Shown here: positions 1-7,575 of the stretch, piece by piece
Numbering within the stretch: the first letter of the stretch is position 1
How the letters are laid out: each line of letters begins with the position of its first letter
Program-made: the position numbers and the translations under genes
Notes under the pieces: generated by a model
Told to the model about the DNA's origin: nothing
Seen by the model: the letters and a program-made list of their open reading frames with translations, nothing else
Databases searched by the model: none
Origin: a virus
Length of the DNA stretch: 42,623 nt
Strand: one strand, 5' to 3'
IMG/VR virus record: IMGVR_UViG_3300005253_000389
Location: 1-42,623 of that record

Positions 1-148
1 CCAATGTTTTCTCTTCACCCGGGTAAAGGACTGGGTCATACTCTAAAAGAAGTTTATCCTCATCGTATATTCTACGCCGAGTTCCTTTAGTGTAAACTGC
101 GTATGAGCCTAGGTTCATGCCGTAGACCCAGCCAATCATATCAGTCAT
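1..148 (-). CDS. Partial hypothetical phage protein (N-terminal 49 aa)
   Basis: The start codon ATG overlaps the stop of the upstream 145-aa gene as ATGA, so the two are translationally coupled. It reads MTDMIGWVYGMNL then a basic and acidic stretch, and runs off the window at base 1 after 49 codons plus one nucleotide. I recognise no domain. The leftover nucleotide plus the first two minus-strand nucleotides at 42623 make an Ala codon, and the frame continues into the partial gene at 42514-42623, giving one 85-aa protein if the molecule is circular. Confidence 0.7.
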   Translation of the reverse strand, partial: MTDMIGWVYGMNLGSYAVYTKGTRRRIYDEDKLLLEYDPVLYPGEEKTL

Positions 149-582
149 TGCCCTTCCGTTAATATAGCGTCTAAATCAGTGGCTATGGTGGCTTGTGGTT
201 CGGTAGTTACCTTGACGAACTCCGGCGTGTCGGCCTTAACTATCTTCTCAAAGGCCGTAGTGTCTAGCTTCAATGCCATCTTGTGTGCCTTAGCCCAGTC
301 AAAGGCTACCCCAGCATCATACTCCAGCTTAGTTAATTCCCTGATACCTACTCCCGGTGCTGGTGCTTTCTCCCCTGTCTCAGCATAGGCCTGAAGGGCG
401 AGCTCTCGGAGCTTCTCTTCGTCAAGCGCTACCTTACTCTTGGCGGTAGCTACATCTGCAAAGAAATCACAGTGCAAAGTGGTGAACTCATCATAGAGTG
501 CCTGTCTTTTGTCAGCCAACTCCTTTGCTTTCTTCCGGGCACCTGCTACTACCTTAATCTGTGCTAATAATTCTTCGACCAT
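145..582 (-). CDS. Conserved phage protein of unknown function (145 aa)
   Basis: A soluble, highly charged protein with no membrane segment. The N-terminal 60 residues look helical and coiled-coil prone (repeated Lys/Glu/Leu). The second half carries LTKLEYD, then FDWAKAHKMALKLD and EFVKVTTEPQATIATDLD, a pattern I have seen in uncharacterised proteins of environmental phages. I cannot assign a function. It starts 10 bases downstream of a GGGGG ribosome site and is coupled by ATGA overlap to the next gene. It is the third gene of the operon that begins with the XRE regulator at 1058. Confidence 0.8.
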   Translation of the reverse strand: MVEELLAQIKVVAGARKKAKELADKRQALYDEFTTLHCDFFADVATAKSKVALDEEKLRELALQAYAETGEKAPAPGVGIRELTKLEYDAGVAFDWAKAHKMALKLDTTAFEKIVKADTPEFVKVTTEPQATIATDLDAILTEGQ

Positions 583-604
583 CGTTTACCCCCTTTTTTA
601 TTTA

Positions 605-883
605 TTAGTTTTCCTCTATTAAACTCTCTACTGCTACAATGTGTTCACCTAAATTAGATAAGTGGTAAGGAACTTTTAGCCCGCTAGGTTTACCATCGGC
701 AGGTAATGAAACTTGAATAGTTTGGTCTTCTACCTTTATCACTACACCTTGAGAGTGGAGAAAATTTAGAATATCATCAGCATCATCTTCTACAGAAAGT
801 GGGTCTTCGGGGTTAGTAGCCCACAACCTTATAGACTTAACCTTACTTATTAGCCCTTCCCTTATCTTCTCTTGCTTGGTCAT
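605..883 (-). CDS. Hypothetical protein sharing a FLHSQGVVIKV segment with the gene at 27092
   Basis: Ninety-two residues without a recognised domain. The start follows a GGAGGGAATA ribosome site, so I keep it although it overlaps the end of the XRE gene by 41 bases. The central segment FLHSQGVVIKV is encoded by a 32-bp stretch identical to one inside the gene at 27092-27430; the flanks differ. It is the second gene of the regulator operon. A domain shuffle or a mobile target sequence could explain the shared block. Confidence 0.75.
   Translation of the reverse strand: MTKQEKIREGLISKVKSIRLWATNPEDPLSVEDDADDILNFLHSQGVVIKVEDQTIQVSLPADGKPSGLKVPYHLSNLGEHIVAVESLIEEN
730..761. repeat. 32-bp exact direct repeat, copy 1 (copy 2 at 27193-27224)
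   Basis: Thirty-two bases identical, in the same orientation, to 27193-27224. Each lies inside a different minus-strand gene and is read in the same frame, encoding LHSQGVVIKV. Sequence on both sides diverges at once. Confidence 0.9.
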
Positions 884-1058
884 TATTCCCTCCTTTCCTC
901 GCTAGTCTCTCAAGCTGACGGACGGCAAGTTGGCTCGGTTTTTGTTCGCCCCTTTCCCAACGGCTAACCGTTACGTTATCCACCTTTAACCGCCCAGCGA
1001 ATTCCTTCTGAGTTAAACCCAACCTTTGCCTTAACTTCTTTATGTCTTTAGCTATCAT
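843..1058 (-). CDS. XRE/Cro-CI family helix-turn-helix repressor
   Basis: A 71-aa protein that is essentially one XRE DNA-binding domain: MIAKDIKKLRQRLGLTQKEF, then a recognition helix DNVTVSRWERGEQKP (about residues 22-37), typical of Cro/CI-type regulators. I place the start at 1058 rather than at an upstream in-frame start, because a strong promoter sits 7 bases upstream and its -10 lies inside the longer version. There is no ribosome site, so the mRNA is probably leaderless. The promoter spacer contains a perfect 12-bp palindrome, which suggests autorepression. It heads the minus-strand operon 1058 to 1, possibly continuing at 42623. It is short for CI because it lacks a dimerisation or cleavage domain, so it is closer to Cro. 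Confidence 0.85.
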   Translation of the reverse strand: MIAKDIKKLRQRLGLTQKEFAGRLKVDNVTVSRWERGEQKPSQLAVRQLERLARKGGNNDQAREDKGRANK

Positions 1059-1065
1059 GTTAAAT

Positions 1066-1094
1066 ATACTACCACGACTAGTCGTCTTTGTCAA
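1066..1094 (-). promoter_or_regulatory. Repressor promoter with palindromic operator in the spacer
   Basis: On the minus strand TTGACA (1094-1089) and TAGTAT (1071-1066) are separated by 17 bases. Bases 1074-1085 are the perfect palindrome ACGACTAGTCGT, centred between the two hexamers, where a bound dimer would block RNA polymerase. The expected start of transcription lies within 1-2 bases of the ATG at 1058. Binding by the adjacent XRE protein is inferred. Confidence 0.8.
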
Positions 1095-1125
1095 GTGCTT
1101 TACCAACTATTTCTATTTATCTTTC

Positions 1126-1165
1126 AAAAATAAAAATAAGGCAGAAAACCGTAGTCATCTGCCCT
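1126..1165 (-). terminator. Intrinsic terminator ending the late (virion) operon
   Basis: The minus-strand RNA forms GGCAGA/TCTGCC (1163-1158 with 1145-1140) with a 12-base loop, followed by TTATTTTTATTTTT. It lies between the stop of the last late gene (1215) and the repressor promoter (1094), and so separates the two transcription units. Bases 1107-1214 hold no gene. Confidence 0.75.
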
Positions 1166-1214
1166 TGTATACTATTAAGTTGATAGCCCCCTCAGAATCT
1201 AATCCTATGCGTTC

Positions 1215-1472
1215 TCAGCCCCCTCCAAGCATAGCTCCGGCAATACTACCCCCCAATATACCGCTACCTACCAGAAAAGCAACGAGCATATAAAATCTTT
1301 TACTTAACCGGCTATGATTTATTCTCATATCTTCATGGTCATCATCGTTCTTTTCTACGGATTCAGCAACCTTTTCACTTAATCCTCTTACACCATCATA
1401 GCCTACGATGTGGTCATGGAGCCGGTTTACTTTGTCCCACATTTCTTGTTCTTGTTCTTCTGTGAGTGCCAT
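1215..1472 (-). CDS. Small C-tail-anchored membrane protein, holin candidate
   Basis: Eighty-five residues: an acidic, helical N-terminal 55 residues, then KRF and one hydrophobic segment FYMLVAFLVGSGILGG with SIAGAML (about residues 60-82). This topology, cytoplasmic coiled coil plus C-terminal membrane helix, resembles phage XhlA- or holin-like proteins. It is the last gene of the late operon, downstream of the fibre, where lysis genes often sit. No endolysin is recognisable next to it, so the holin role is only a guess. The start follows a GGAGATTAAG ribosome site. Confidence 0.75.
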   Translation of the reverse strand: MALTEEQEQEMWDKVNRLHDHIVGYDGVRGLSEKVAESVEKNDDDHEDMRINHSRLSKRFYMLVAFLVGSGILGGSIAGAMLGGG

Positions 1473-1473
1473 C

Positions 1474-1647
1474 TTAATCTCCTTTGGGAAGTTCTCCTAG
1501 CTTCTGTAATAGGTCCAGTGCTCCTTGATTCTTCAAGGCTTCATTGATTAGGACTTGATGTCTCTGCTGGAGTTGGGCCAGCTCTTCCCCAATCTTCTGT
1601 GCCTCTGCCTTTAGTTTTGCTTCCTGTTCTGTAATATCAATTTCCAC
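1474..1647 (-). CDS. Small coiled-coil protein (57 aa, GTG start)
   Basis: A GTG start, preceded by GAGG, overlaps the end of the upstream gene by 11 bases and runs to a TAA at 1474, one base before the next start at 1472. The product is almost entirely heptad-like: EQEAKLKAEAQKIGEELAQL, then QQRHQVLINEAL and LLQKLGELP. Tight spacing on both sides, and codon use like its neighbours, support a real gene. The function is unknown. It may partner the membrane protein that follows. Confidence 0.7.
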   Translation of the reverse strand: MEIDITEQEAKLKAEAQKIGEELAQLQQRHQVLINEALKNQGALDLLQKLGELPKGD

Positions 1648-1846
1648 TTTCAGCCTCCTCTACTTTTGGTCTGACTACATTCATAATGAAGTTACTTATC
1701 TGGGTTTCCTCTTGAGGTGTGAACTCTATGGGCGTGCCACGCCTTTGGCTAACACCTTCAGACTTTACCTCATAGTGAGCCGAGTAAAGCATCTCACCAT
1801 TTACCCTTTCTACTTTGAACTCCCAATCGTCCTTTACTATCTTCAT
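1637..1846 (-). CDS. Hypothetical protein (69 aa)
   Basis: A soluble small protein, MKIVKDDWEFKVERVNGEML then a beta-rich stretch and PIEFTPQEETQISNFI. It starts ten bases after the fibre stop with GGAGGC upstream. I do not recognise a family. Its place between the fibre and the coiled-coil and holin-like genes suggests an accessory tail or lysis role, but nothing in the sequence proves it. Confidence 0.7.
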   Translation of the reverse strand: MKIVKDDWEFKVERVNGEMLYSAHYEVKSEGVSQRRGTPIEFTPQEETQISNFIMNVVRPKVEEAESGN

Positions 1847-1856
1847 TCCAGCCTCC

Positions 1857-4800
1857 TTATGCAGCAGCTTGCAGCCCCAATGTAGCCATATCTGCTAGTA
1901 ATTGATTAAATTTGGTAGTTATGTCTCCCAGTGTTCCGTCAGCATCTACAATGTGTGCTGGTTGAGATTGAGGAGCTACGTTGAAGAAGCCTAAGAGACC
2001 AGCGCGACTACCCCGAAGGACGTTACCATTATTACCTATCTGAAACTCTGGGTCTGTAGCGGATAGGGCTCTTGCTATTTCTACTACTGTACCCGCAGCA
2101 TCATCATTATCATGGGCATCAATAGTAAAGTAATCATCATCAATACCGCCTGTTCTTAACTTTTTGGTATCATTTATCTGAATGAAACCAAACGGGGTAA
2201 GGTCGCCGCCAAAGTTTAAAGTCATAGCAAGGTCTAATGACCCAGCATTCATAAGCCTCCATCTAAACCACGCACTCTCAGCTTCATCTAAAACGGCAAC
2301 AGCTCTACACAAAAAGTCACCATATTGAATATTAGTATCGGCAGGATTCCCCCCATTGACTAGCGTATTTCCAATAAATGATACCTGACCAAAATCATCA
2401 TTAATAGCAGGGGTAGCTGAATTGTGGTATAGTTGTACTCTAACTCCACCCGAAAGTGCATAGCCAGACTTTATAATCAAACCCTTAGAGGCACCAGTGG
2501 TATCTATCTCTGCGTCACCACTCCCAGCATCAAAGACTTGACCGCCAAGAGTTAGTGTACCATTGAGAGTTATTCCACCTCCCCACTGTGGTTCATTTGC
2601 TCCCATAACAAGTGGGTATCCTTGTGTACCTTTGGCTAACCTTGCATTAACTGTGGCGTTCCTGAACATTATGTCGCCACGAGTAGTGAGAGGTGAAATA
2701 AGAGCTAGTGTCTCTGCCAGCGTTTTCTTCACATAAGCACCAGAACCAGAGGCAACTAAAAAGTCATTAGCTGCGGTAGCTAGAGCATGTCTAATATACT
2801 GGGTATGGTCGTCATCTGTCAGCCCTCCTAGAGAGCCATGGTCTGTAGCCAATGTAGAAGTAAACACAGTAGTCCAAGGAAACAAAATTGTTAATGTATC
2901 TGTTCCCTCTTGGCAGATAATCTTGGCTATTAAAACGGAGTAATTAACAACAACATCAGGTAGAATAGAAGGAGGCGTTGCTTCCTCAGCCTCATTGACT
3001 TTGTAATTTCCCTGCCCATAAACTGCATGAAAATGCTCACCATCTACTTCCATATAAACCCAGTGAACACCATATCTGTTTGCTGTAAGGCTGGCTAGAC
3101 CCGATGCTATGTTATTATACTGACTATTACTAATAGCGGTAGAACCATTTACCTCAGTCCATGTAGAGCCACTATCAGATGTGTACCAATAGGAGAATAT
3201 GTCTAAATCATAATTCTCCCCGCTTATGAATATATCAGCATCAAGAGTCAACTGCCCACTATCAACGAAGGCAGTTACAGTTGCATAGGTATCATCTGTA
3301 GTATTGTGAACTGTCTTACCTACATCAGTAGTAGCGAAACCTCCGTCTGCATCATGTAGTGTGTTCGCCTCGGTGTCATCGGCTGTCCCGGCGTTAGGCG
3401 TAGTGAAGGGAAGGGTAGTATGACGGCTATTTCCTTCATATAGAACACCTGTGGTCACTCCAAGATTACGAGTTCCAACAGAAGAAGTTACAATCCCAGT
3501 AGCTCGATGTACAGGGTCTTCCTCTCGATGGTGCATATCACTTCGGTTGATTCGCCCTATTCCAATAGTTGAGACTTGATGAAAGTGTGTTTTTGTACCA
3601 TCTCTAAAGCACGTTCCTATAAGGATATGGTCTTGTTTGAATCCATGAGTCAAAAGGGAGGTAGACACCACCAACTGAGGTGTACCACCATTATAGTCTA
3701 CGTATACATAATTGGTAGTTACATCTGTTAAAGCTGCCGTGTTACCACCAGCAAAGTCAAAGAACTTGCCTACTGCCGTATCAGAGTCCGTCTCTTTGCA
3801 CCATCCAGTCAGAGAGTCTATAGCAACAGTACCATCTCCGTTATCGGTAATAGCACCACCCGATAAGAGTGTCCTATCTCCAAAGAAGTTGATATAGTCC
3901 TGGACATCATCATAGGTGGCTGTGGGTAGTTCAGAGACTTCTACATCTGTAGCTGGGATTGTCTGCCATTTGATACCTGCTGTCTCTCCTGAAGCTGCTA
4001 CAATGTATTCATTATTTGCCCCAACAGTGACCTTGGCAGGTGTATTGTCAGCAGAAGCAGCAATTATGTCACCTTTGGCATCAAAGAGTGACTCTAAAAC
4101 ATAACCCGTATGGGGGTCAGCAGCAGCTACGTGGTCATATGCCCAGTTGCTTGATATGGGAAATTCAATCTCCCCATTGACAGCAGTATCATCTACATCA
4201 TCCGTGTGGATATATTTTCTTTCAATAGCGTTTTCATCAAATCCCCTGAAGTTAGAGCCTTCCATCCAGGTATAGCCAGCCCTGTCTGTTGAGGCTACGA
4301 AATAGACATTTGCGCCATAGGAAGTACCCTCTGAATTAGTTGCGAATGCTCTTGTATAATACCCTGTGCCAGGGGTTAAATTCGCTATTGCTGAGGTAAA
4401 TGCTCCAGTAGAGGTCTTTGCCCCATTGTCCACTGAGCTATCAGCAGTGGTCGGGTCGACTGAGGTGCCCCAGCAATGTCCATGTGCTGTTACACTCGCA
4501 CTACCCAAATCGGTTATATTGCCTTGTCCAGTTGCAGTTACACCAACTACATCCCGCATTGATTGGGTGGTTACGGTTGGAGCAATTGGGTCTCCCCATA
4601 CCTCAAACATAAAATCAGTAGCAGCAAAGGCATCTCCCCAAGTCGTGCCACCATTTGAAGAGTTGCGGAACCTGCCCCCTGTGTATGAACCACTTGCGAC
4701 ATCTCGCCAATTGACAGTATTACCTGAACTCCCACTCAATGCTCTTGTCGCAATAGCATATTGGGTGTCTATTACCAATGAATATGCAGCTACAAAGGTT

Positions 4801-5072
4801 ATTTCTCTCCACTCAGCAATAGAACTGGTCGTTAGGGTATCCCCGTCAGTTGTTCCTGTCGCCAAATCTGAACCAGTAGGTTTCCCATCCTCATCTACTG
4901 CTCGAATAGAGACTGTGATAGTCCCAGGACTACCTGTTCTATACACCTTTAATTTTACAGATGAAGTGGTATGCCCTGCTGAGGTTGTAAATGTCTGGGC
5001 GTGCCAAAAATTTCCTTGGGAGGCGTGAGCTTCATCATCGCCACTGTTGTAATTTTCGTATAAAGTAGCCAT
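1857..5072 (-). CDS. Tail fibre / receptor-binding protein (1071 aa)
   Basis: A long, Thr/Ser/Gly/Asp-rich, cysteine-poor protein. Residues 1-163 form a beta-sandwich-like domain ending FEVWGDP. Residues 164-262 look fibronectin-III-like (PTVTTQSM through GTGYYTRAFATNSEG). After a linker comes the collar-type motif DHGSLGGLTDDDHTQY at about residue 747, common in phage fibres, then a repetitive stretch and a short C-terminus (VDADGTLGDITTKFNQLLAD) of the kind seen at trimeric fibre tips. It lies downstream of the other tail genes and overlaps the 68-aa gene by one base (TAATG). Host-surface recognition is the likely role. A chaperone or lyase domain was looked for and not seen. Confidence 0.85.
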   Translation of the reverse strand: MATLYENYNSGDDEAHASQGNFWHAQTFTTSAGHTTSSVKLKVYRTGSPGTITVSIRAVDEDGKPTGSDLATGTTDGDTLTTSSIAEWREITFVAAYSLVIDTQYAIATRALSGSSGNTVNWRDVASGSYTGGRFRNSSNGGTTWGDAFAATDFMFEVWGDPIAPTVTTQSMRDVVGVTATGQGNITDLGSASVTAHGHCWGTSVDPTTADSSVDNGAKTSTGAFTSAIANLTPGTGYYTRAFATNSEGTSYGANVYFVASTDRAGYTWMEGSNFRGFDENAIERKYIHTDDVDDTAVNGEIEFPISSNWAYDHVAAADPHTGYVLESLFDAKGDIIAASADNTPAKVTVGANNEYIVAASGETAGIKWQTIPATDVEVSELPTATYDDVQDYINFFGDRTLLSGGAITDNGDGTVAIDSLTGWCKETDSDTAVGKFFDFAGGNTAALTDVTTNYVYVDYNGGTPQLVVSTSLLTHGFKQDHILIGTCFRDGTKTHFHQVSTIGIGRINRSDMHHREEDPVHRATGIVTSSVGTRNLGVTTGVLYEGNSRHTTLPFTTPNAGTADDTEANTLHDADGGFATTDVGKTVHNTTDDTYATVTAFVDSGQLTLDADIFISGENYDLDIFSYWYTSDSGSTWTEVNGSTAISNSQYNNIASGLASLTANRYGVHWVYMEVDGEHFHAVYGQGNYKVNEAEEATPPSILPDVVVNYSVLIAKIICQEGTDTLTILFPWTTVFTSTLATDHGSLGGLTDDDHTQYIRHALATAANDFLVASGSGAYVKKTLAETLALISPLTTRGDIMFRNATVNARLAKGTQGYPLVMGANEPQWGGGITLNGTLTLGGQVFDAGSGDAEIDTTGASKGLIIKSGYALSGGVRVQLYHNSATPAINDDFGQVSFIGNTLVNGGNPADTNIQYGDFLCRAVAVLDEAESAWFRWRLMNAGSLDLAMTLNFGGDLTPFGFIQINDTKKLRTGGIDDDYFTIDAHDNDDAAGTVVEIARALSATDPEFQIGNNGNVLRGSRAGLLGFFNVAPQSQPAHIVDADGTLGDITTKFNQLLADMATLGLQAAA

Positions 5073-5278
5073 TACTTATACTTATCCGTTCCGACTGGGA
5101 TTTTATTAGTTGCCCTTACTACTAAATGATTAACTGTTAAACTATCTTGAAGGCCAGTTTGTGTTAAAACTACTCCAGCAGTGCTAGTTTGAATATGCTG
5201 AAGCAAGGATGCCATTTCAGCATTATCAACATCATCTCCTAAAGCACCTTGAAACTTTCTTTTAACTATATATGTCAA
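5072..5278 (-). CDS. Hypothetical small tail-region protein (68 aa, TTG start)
   Basis: It starts at TTG with AAGGGGTG eight bases upstream. Reads MTYIVKRKFQGALGDDVDNA and then a mixed beta/alpha sequence. The stop overlaps the fibre ATG, so it is probably co-translated with the fibre. It lies between the fibre and the inserted HNH gene, and its ribosome site overlaps the -35 of the HNH promoter on the other strand. No family recognised. Confidence 0.65.
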   Translation of the reverse strand: MTYIVKRKFQGALGDDVDNAEMASLLQHIQTSTAGVVLTQTGLQDSLTVNHLVVRATNKIPVGTDKYK

Positions 5279-5290
5279 CTAAAACACCCC

Positions 5291-5319
5291 TTGCAATTCA
5301 TTGAATTATCTGTTATACT
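5291..5319 (+). promoter_or_regulatory. Promoter of the HNH gene at 5326 (leaderless)
   Basis: TTGCAA (5291-5296), 17 bases, TATACT (5314-5319), then 6 bases to the ATG at 5326. The expected transcription start is the A of the ATG, and there is no ribosome site in the gap. Confidence 0.7.
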
Positions 5320-5325
5320 TATCTT

Positions 5326-5700
5326 ATGAGTGGTTACGCAAATAGACGAGCAGAAAAATGTTCTCAATGGAAAGGTGGACGTAGCAAAACGAGTGAAGGC
5401 TATATTAAGGCAACGCTTAAACCAGAGGATGACTTTTTCCGTCCAATGTGCTGGCACCAAGGTCATTGGTACGCAGTTTTGGAACATCGCCTTGTAATGG
5501 CAAAATATTTGGGTAGATGTTTGCTTCCCACAGAGCGTGTACACCATTTGAACGGCGTTAAAGATGATAATAGGATTGGGAATTTGCAATTGCTTTCTGC
5601 TCAGAAACAACATAAAAATTTACACCCCTCAATTGTTTGCCCGCATTGCCAAAAACAGTTTGTTTTAGTGAATGGCAATCCTATACAAACATTCATTTAG
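5326..5700 (+). CDS. HNH homing-endonuclease-like protein, inserted among tail genes
   Basis: A 124-aa free-standing HNH protein on the strand opposite to its neighbours. The HNH core runs LEHRLVMAKYLG (52-63), VHHLNGVKDDN (72-82, metal/general-base His-His), NRIGNLQLL (82-90) and HKNLH (96-100). The tail holds CPHC (105-108), half of a possible zinc finger. It carries its own promoter and its stop overlaps the stop of the 619-aa gene by 4 bases. Orientation, autonomous promoter and intergenic position fit a selfish endonuclease that cuts phage genomes lacking it. Catalysis is not demonstrated. Confidence 0.9.
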   Translation: MSGYANRRAEKCSQWKGGRSKTSEGYIKATLKPEDDFFRPMCWHQGHWYAVLEHRLVMAKYLGRCLLPTERVHHLNGVKDDNRIGNLQLLSAQKQHKNLHPSIVCPHCQKQFVLVNGNPIQTFI

Positions 5701-7556
5701 GAAAAACTTACCTCTCTTAAACTTACCTGAATAGCCTGTTCAGCCCCTCTACCGTCTAAATGCACTATCTCAACTTCCATCGGGAACCCAGGCTCCATCA
5801 CACAATTTACATAATCAGTACCAGCCGTACCGCTTGTGGTTTCCTCAAAGTTTAGATTAGCAAATCGTATCAATGACGTAGATGTTCTGCCTGTTCTCAA
5901 TAAATCTCTCAGAGTTTCAGCACTTTCAGATGGTGAGTCATCTATGGCATAAGTAGCATCGTGTATCCTTATAGTAGTTGGTTTTTCCACTCCTTTAGCC
6001 TGGAAGAAAGTAACCACAGGGGTAGCGGTGTTGGTATTTGAAGCAAGGTGAATCTCGAACTGGATTCGTTTGTTGTTTAGGGCAGAGGTGAAATTGGTCT
6101 CCACTACACCGGAAGTGTTGTACACAGCAATACTTTCAGTCGCAGAGGTATCAGTGTCGTCCCTGTATTTAATCTGTACCGTTTCCCCCGCACTCGCTGC
6201 TGTGATTGCCCCTGAATTTACTCTGTGCTGTTCTATCACTGCCGATTGCCACATCTTATCCCAATTAGGGTCAGTACCATAATCATAACTCCCTCTTAGA
6301 AAACCAGAAGCAGCGTATCGAGCAAGAGAATCACCAAGAGGGTTTTCAGATAAGATAACATAAGCGGTAGCATTTCCATACCCAAACCACAACCTGAAAT
6401 CAGTTGTGGAGTGTTGAGCAACGGCTATTGTGGCCACGGCATTTGTTCCAGCAAATACCCATGGACAATATTGCCATTGAAGTTTACCTTGTGCATTTAA
6501 TATTTCCAGGCATTTATAGATTATTGTATTAGTCCCCTCGTCTATTGCAACGTATAGCCAATCTTTATCCCCTGCTAGGCCCACGACATCTCCCACCTTG
6601 CCTATATCGTCTATCCCAAATAATGGCCCCATTACATCATAAGAATTATAAGCTGTTATCTCTGCCATTCCCCGGGCCTCAGAATGATATACTGAAGTCT
6701 GCCATTCAGTTACATATTTATAATTATTAGTGGATTGATTGATTTTCAGGTCATCTCTGAATGGATGCACACCCCCGTTAGAGTCCACATGAAATAGATT
6801 GTCCTCTCTCCCTACCATAAGTTTGTTATTCTGTAGAAAGATATTTGTTATATTATGAGAGGTGTCACCCACAAATGTAGGAGATTCCCATGCCACACCA
6901 CCAGCAGCAGCAGTTCTCCCATCTGTGGTTCGTGATAGTTCATTGGTCTTCTTGAACTTCCACAGATTATCAGCAGTTCCGGCAGGATTAGGGGTTACTA
7001 GAAATCTCTCGGCCTTGTCATCCGTTAAATCAGTTGCCGTCCACGTGTCCCCATCTGCCGAATAGCTATAAGTGGTGGATGAACCCCTGGCAGCATACAT
7101 GATTCCCTTAAACTCTGCCATGTGAGTTACACCCGATACAGTCGTAGAAGCTACTGTCCACTTCCCACTAGAACCAACGTCATAACGATAGATATTCCCT
7201 GTGGTCCAGCATAACCATTCAGAGGTAGCAGTGAACCAAACAAATCCCTGTGGTGCAGCATCTAAGTCCGTATCATCATCTTCCTGAACTGTCGTAATTA
7301 AAGGGCCAAGAAACACACGACCTTTTTGAGTAGTGTCTATAGACTGACCTTCAAAGTAAACGTCAGGAGCTTTTCTTTCAAAACTCCCATGCCCACCGGT
7401 CCAGTCAGATTGAGTGAACAAAAGGGGGTCTCTGTAATTGGGAATTATGTTTCGGATATTATACATCACAGCTCCACCCTCTCCCTTGACGAGACGAAAC
7501 TGCTGTGTATCACTATCTATTTTTAACTCATGGTCAAAATCACCATGTATACCCAT
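5697..7556 (-). CDS. Beta-propeller-like virion protein, tail nozzle candidate (619 aa)
   Basis: Reads as a chain of short beta repeats with Trp/Tyr/Gly turns, for example TATSEWLCWTTGNIYRYD, MYAARGSSTTYSYSADGDTW, LSRTTDGRT and DKDWLYVAIDEG, a pattern expected of a kelch or YWTD-like propeller across about residues 90-440. A C-terminal beta domain follows with FFQAKGVEKP and SLREVSFS. In podoviruses (T7 gp12, P22 gp10) the tail nozzle has propeller-like folds and sits next to an adaptor gene; here the upstream neighbour is an adaptor-like protein. Nozzle is therefore a reasoned guess. No enzyme motif seen. Confidence 0.75.
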   Translation of the reverse strand: MGIHGDFDHELKIDSDTQQFRLVKGEGGAVMYNIRNIIPNYRDPLLFTQSDWTGGHGSFERKAPDVYFEGQSIDTTQKGRVFLGPLITTVQEDDDTDLDAAPQGFVWFTATSEWLCWTTGNIYRYDVGSSGKWTVASTTVSGVTHMAEFKGIMYAARGSSTTYSYSADGDTWTATDLTDDKAERFLVTPNPAGTADNLWKFKKTNELSRTTDGRTAAAGGVAWESPTFVGDTSHNITNIFLQNNKLMVGREDNLFHVDSNGGVHPFRDDLKINQSTNNYKYVTEWQTSVYHSEARGMAEITAYNSYDVMGPLFGIDDIGKVGDVVGLAGDKDWLYVAIDEGTNTIIYKCLEILNAQGKLQWQYCPWVFAGTNAVATIAVAQHSTTDFRLWFGYGNATAYVILSENPLGDSLARYAASGFLRGSYDYGTDPNWDKMWQSAVIEQHRVNSGAITAASAGETVQIKYRDDTDTSATESIAVYNTSGVVETNFTSALNNKRIQFEIHLASNTNTATPVVTFFQAKGVEKPTTIRIHDATYAIDDSPSESAETLRDLLRTGRTSTSLIRFANLNFEETTSGTAGTDYVNCVMEPGFPMEVEIVHLDGRGAEQAIQVSLREVSFS

Positions 7557-7575
7557 AATAATCCTTTATTCAATT

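Noticed and set aside
4366-5028. Open plus-strand frame of 220 codons inside the fibre gene
   Set aside because: Antisense to a well-supported gene, no ribosome site, composition follows the complement of the fibre codons.
5275-5613. Minus-strand frame of 112 codons opposite the first HNH gene
   Set aside because: The plus-strand HNH frame has clear catalytic motifs and a promoter; this one has none.
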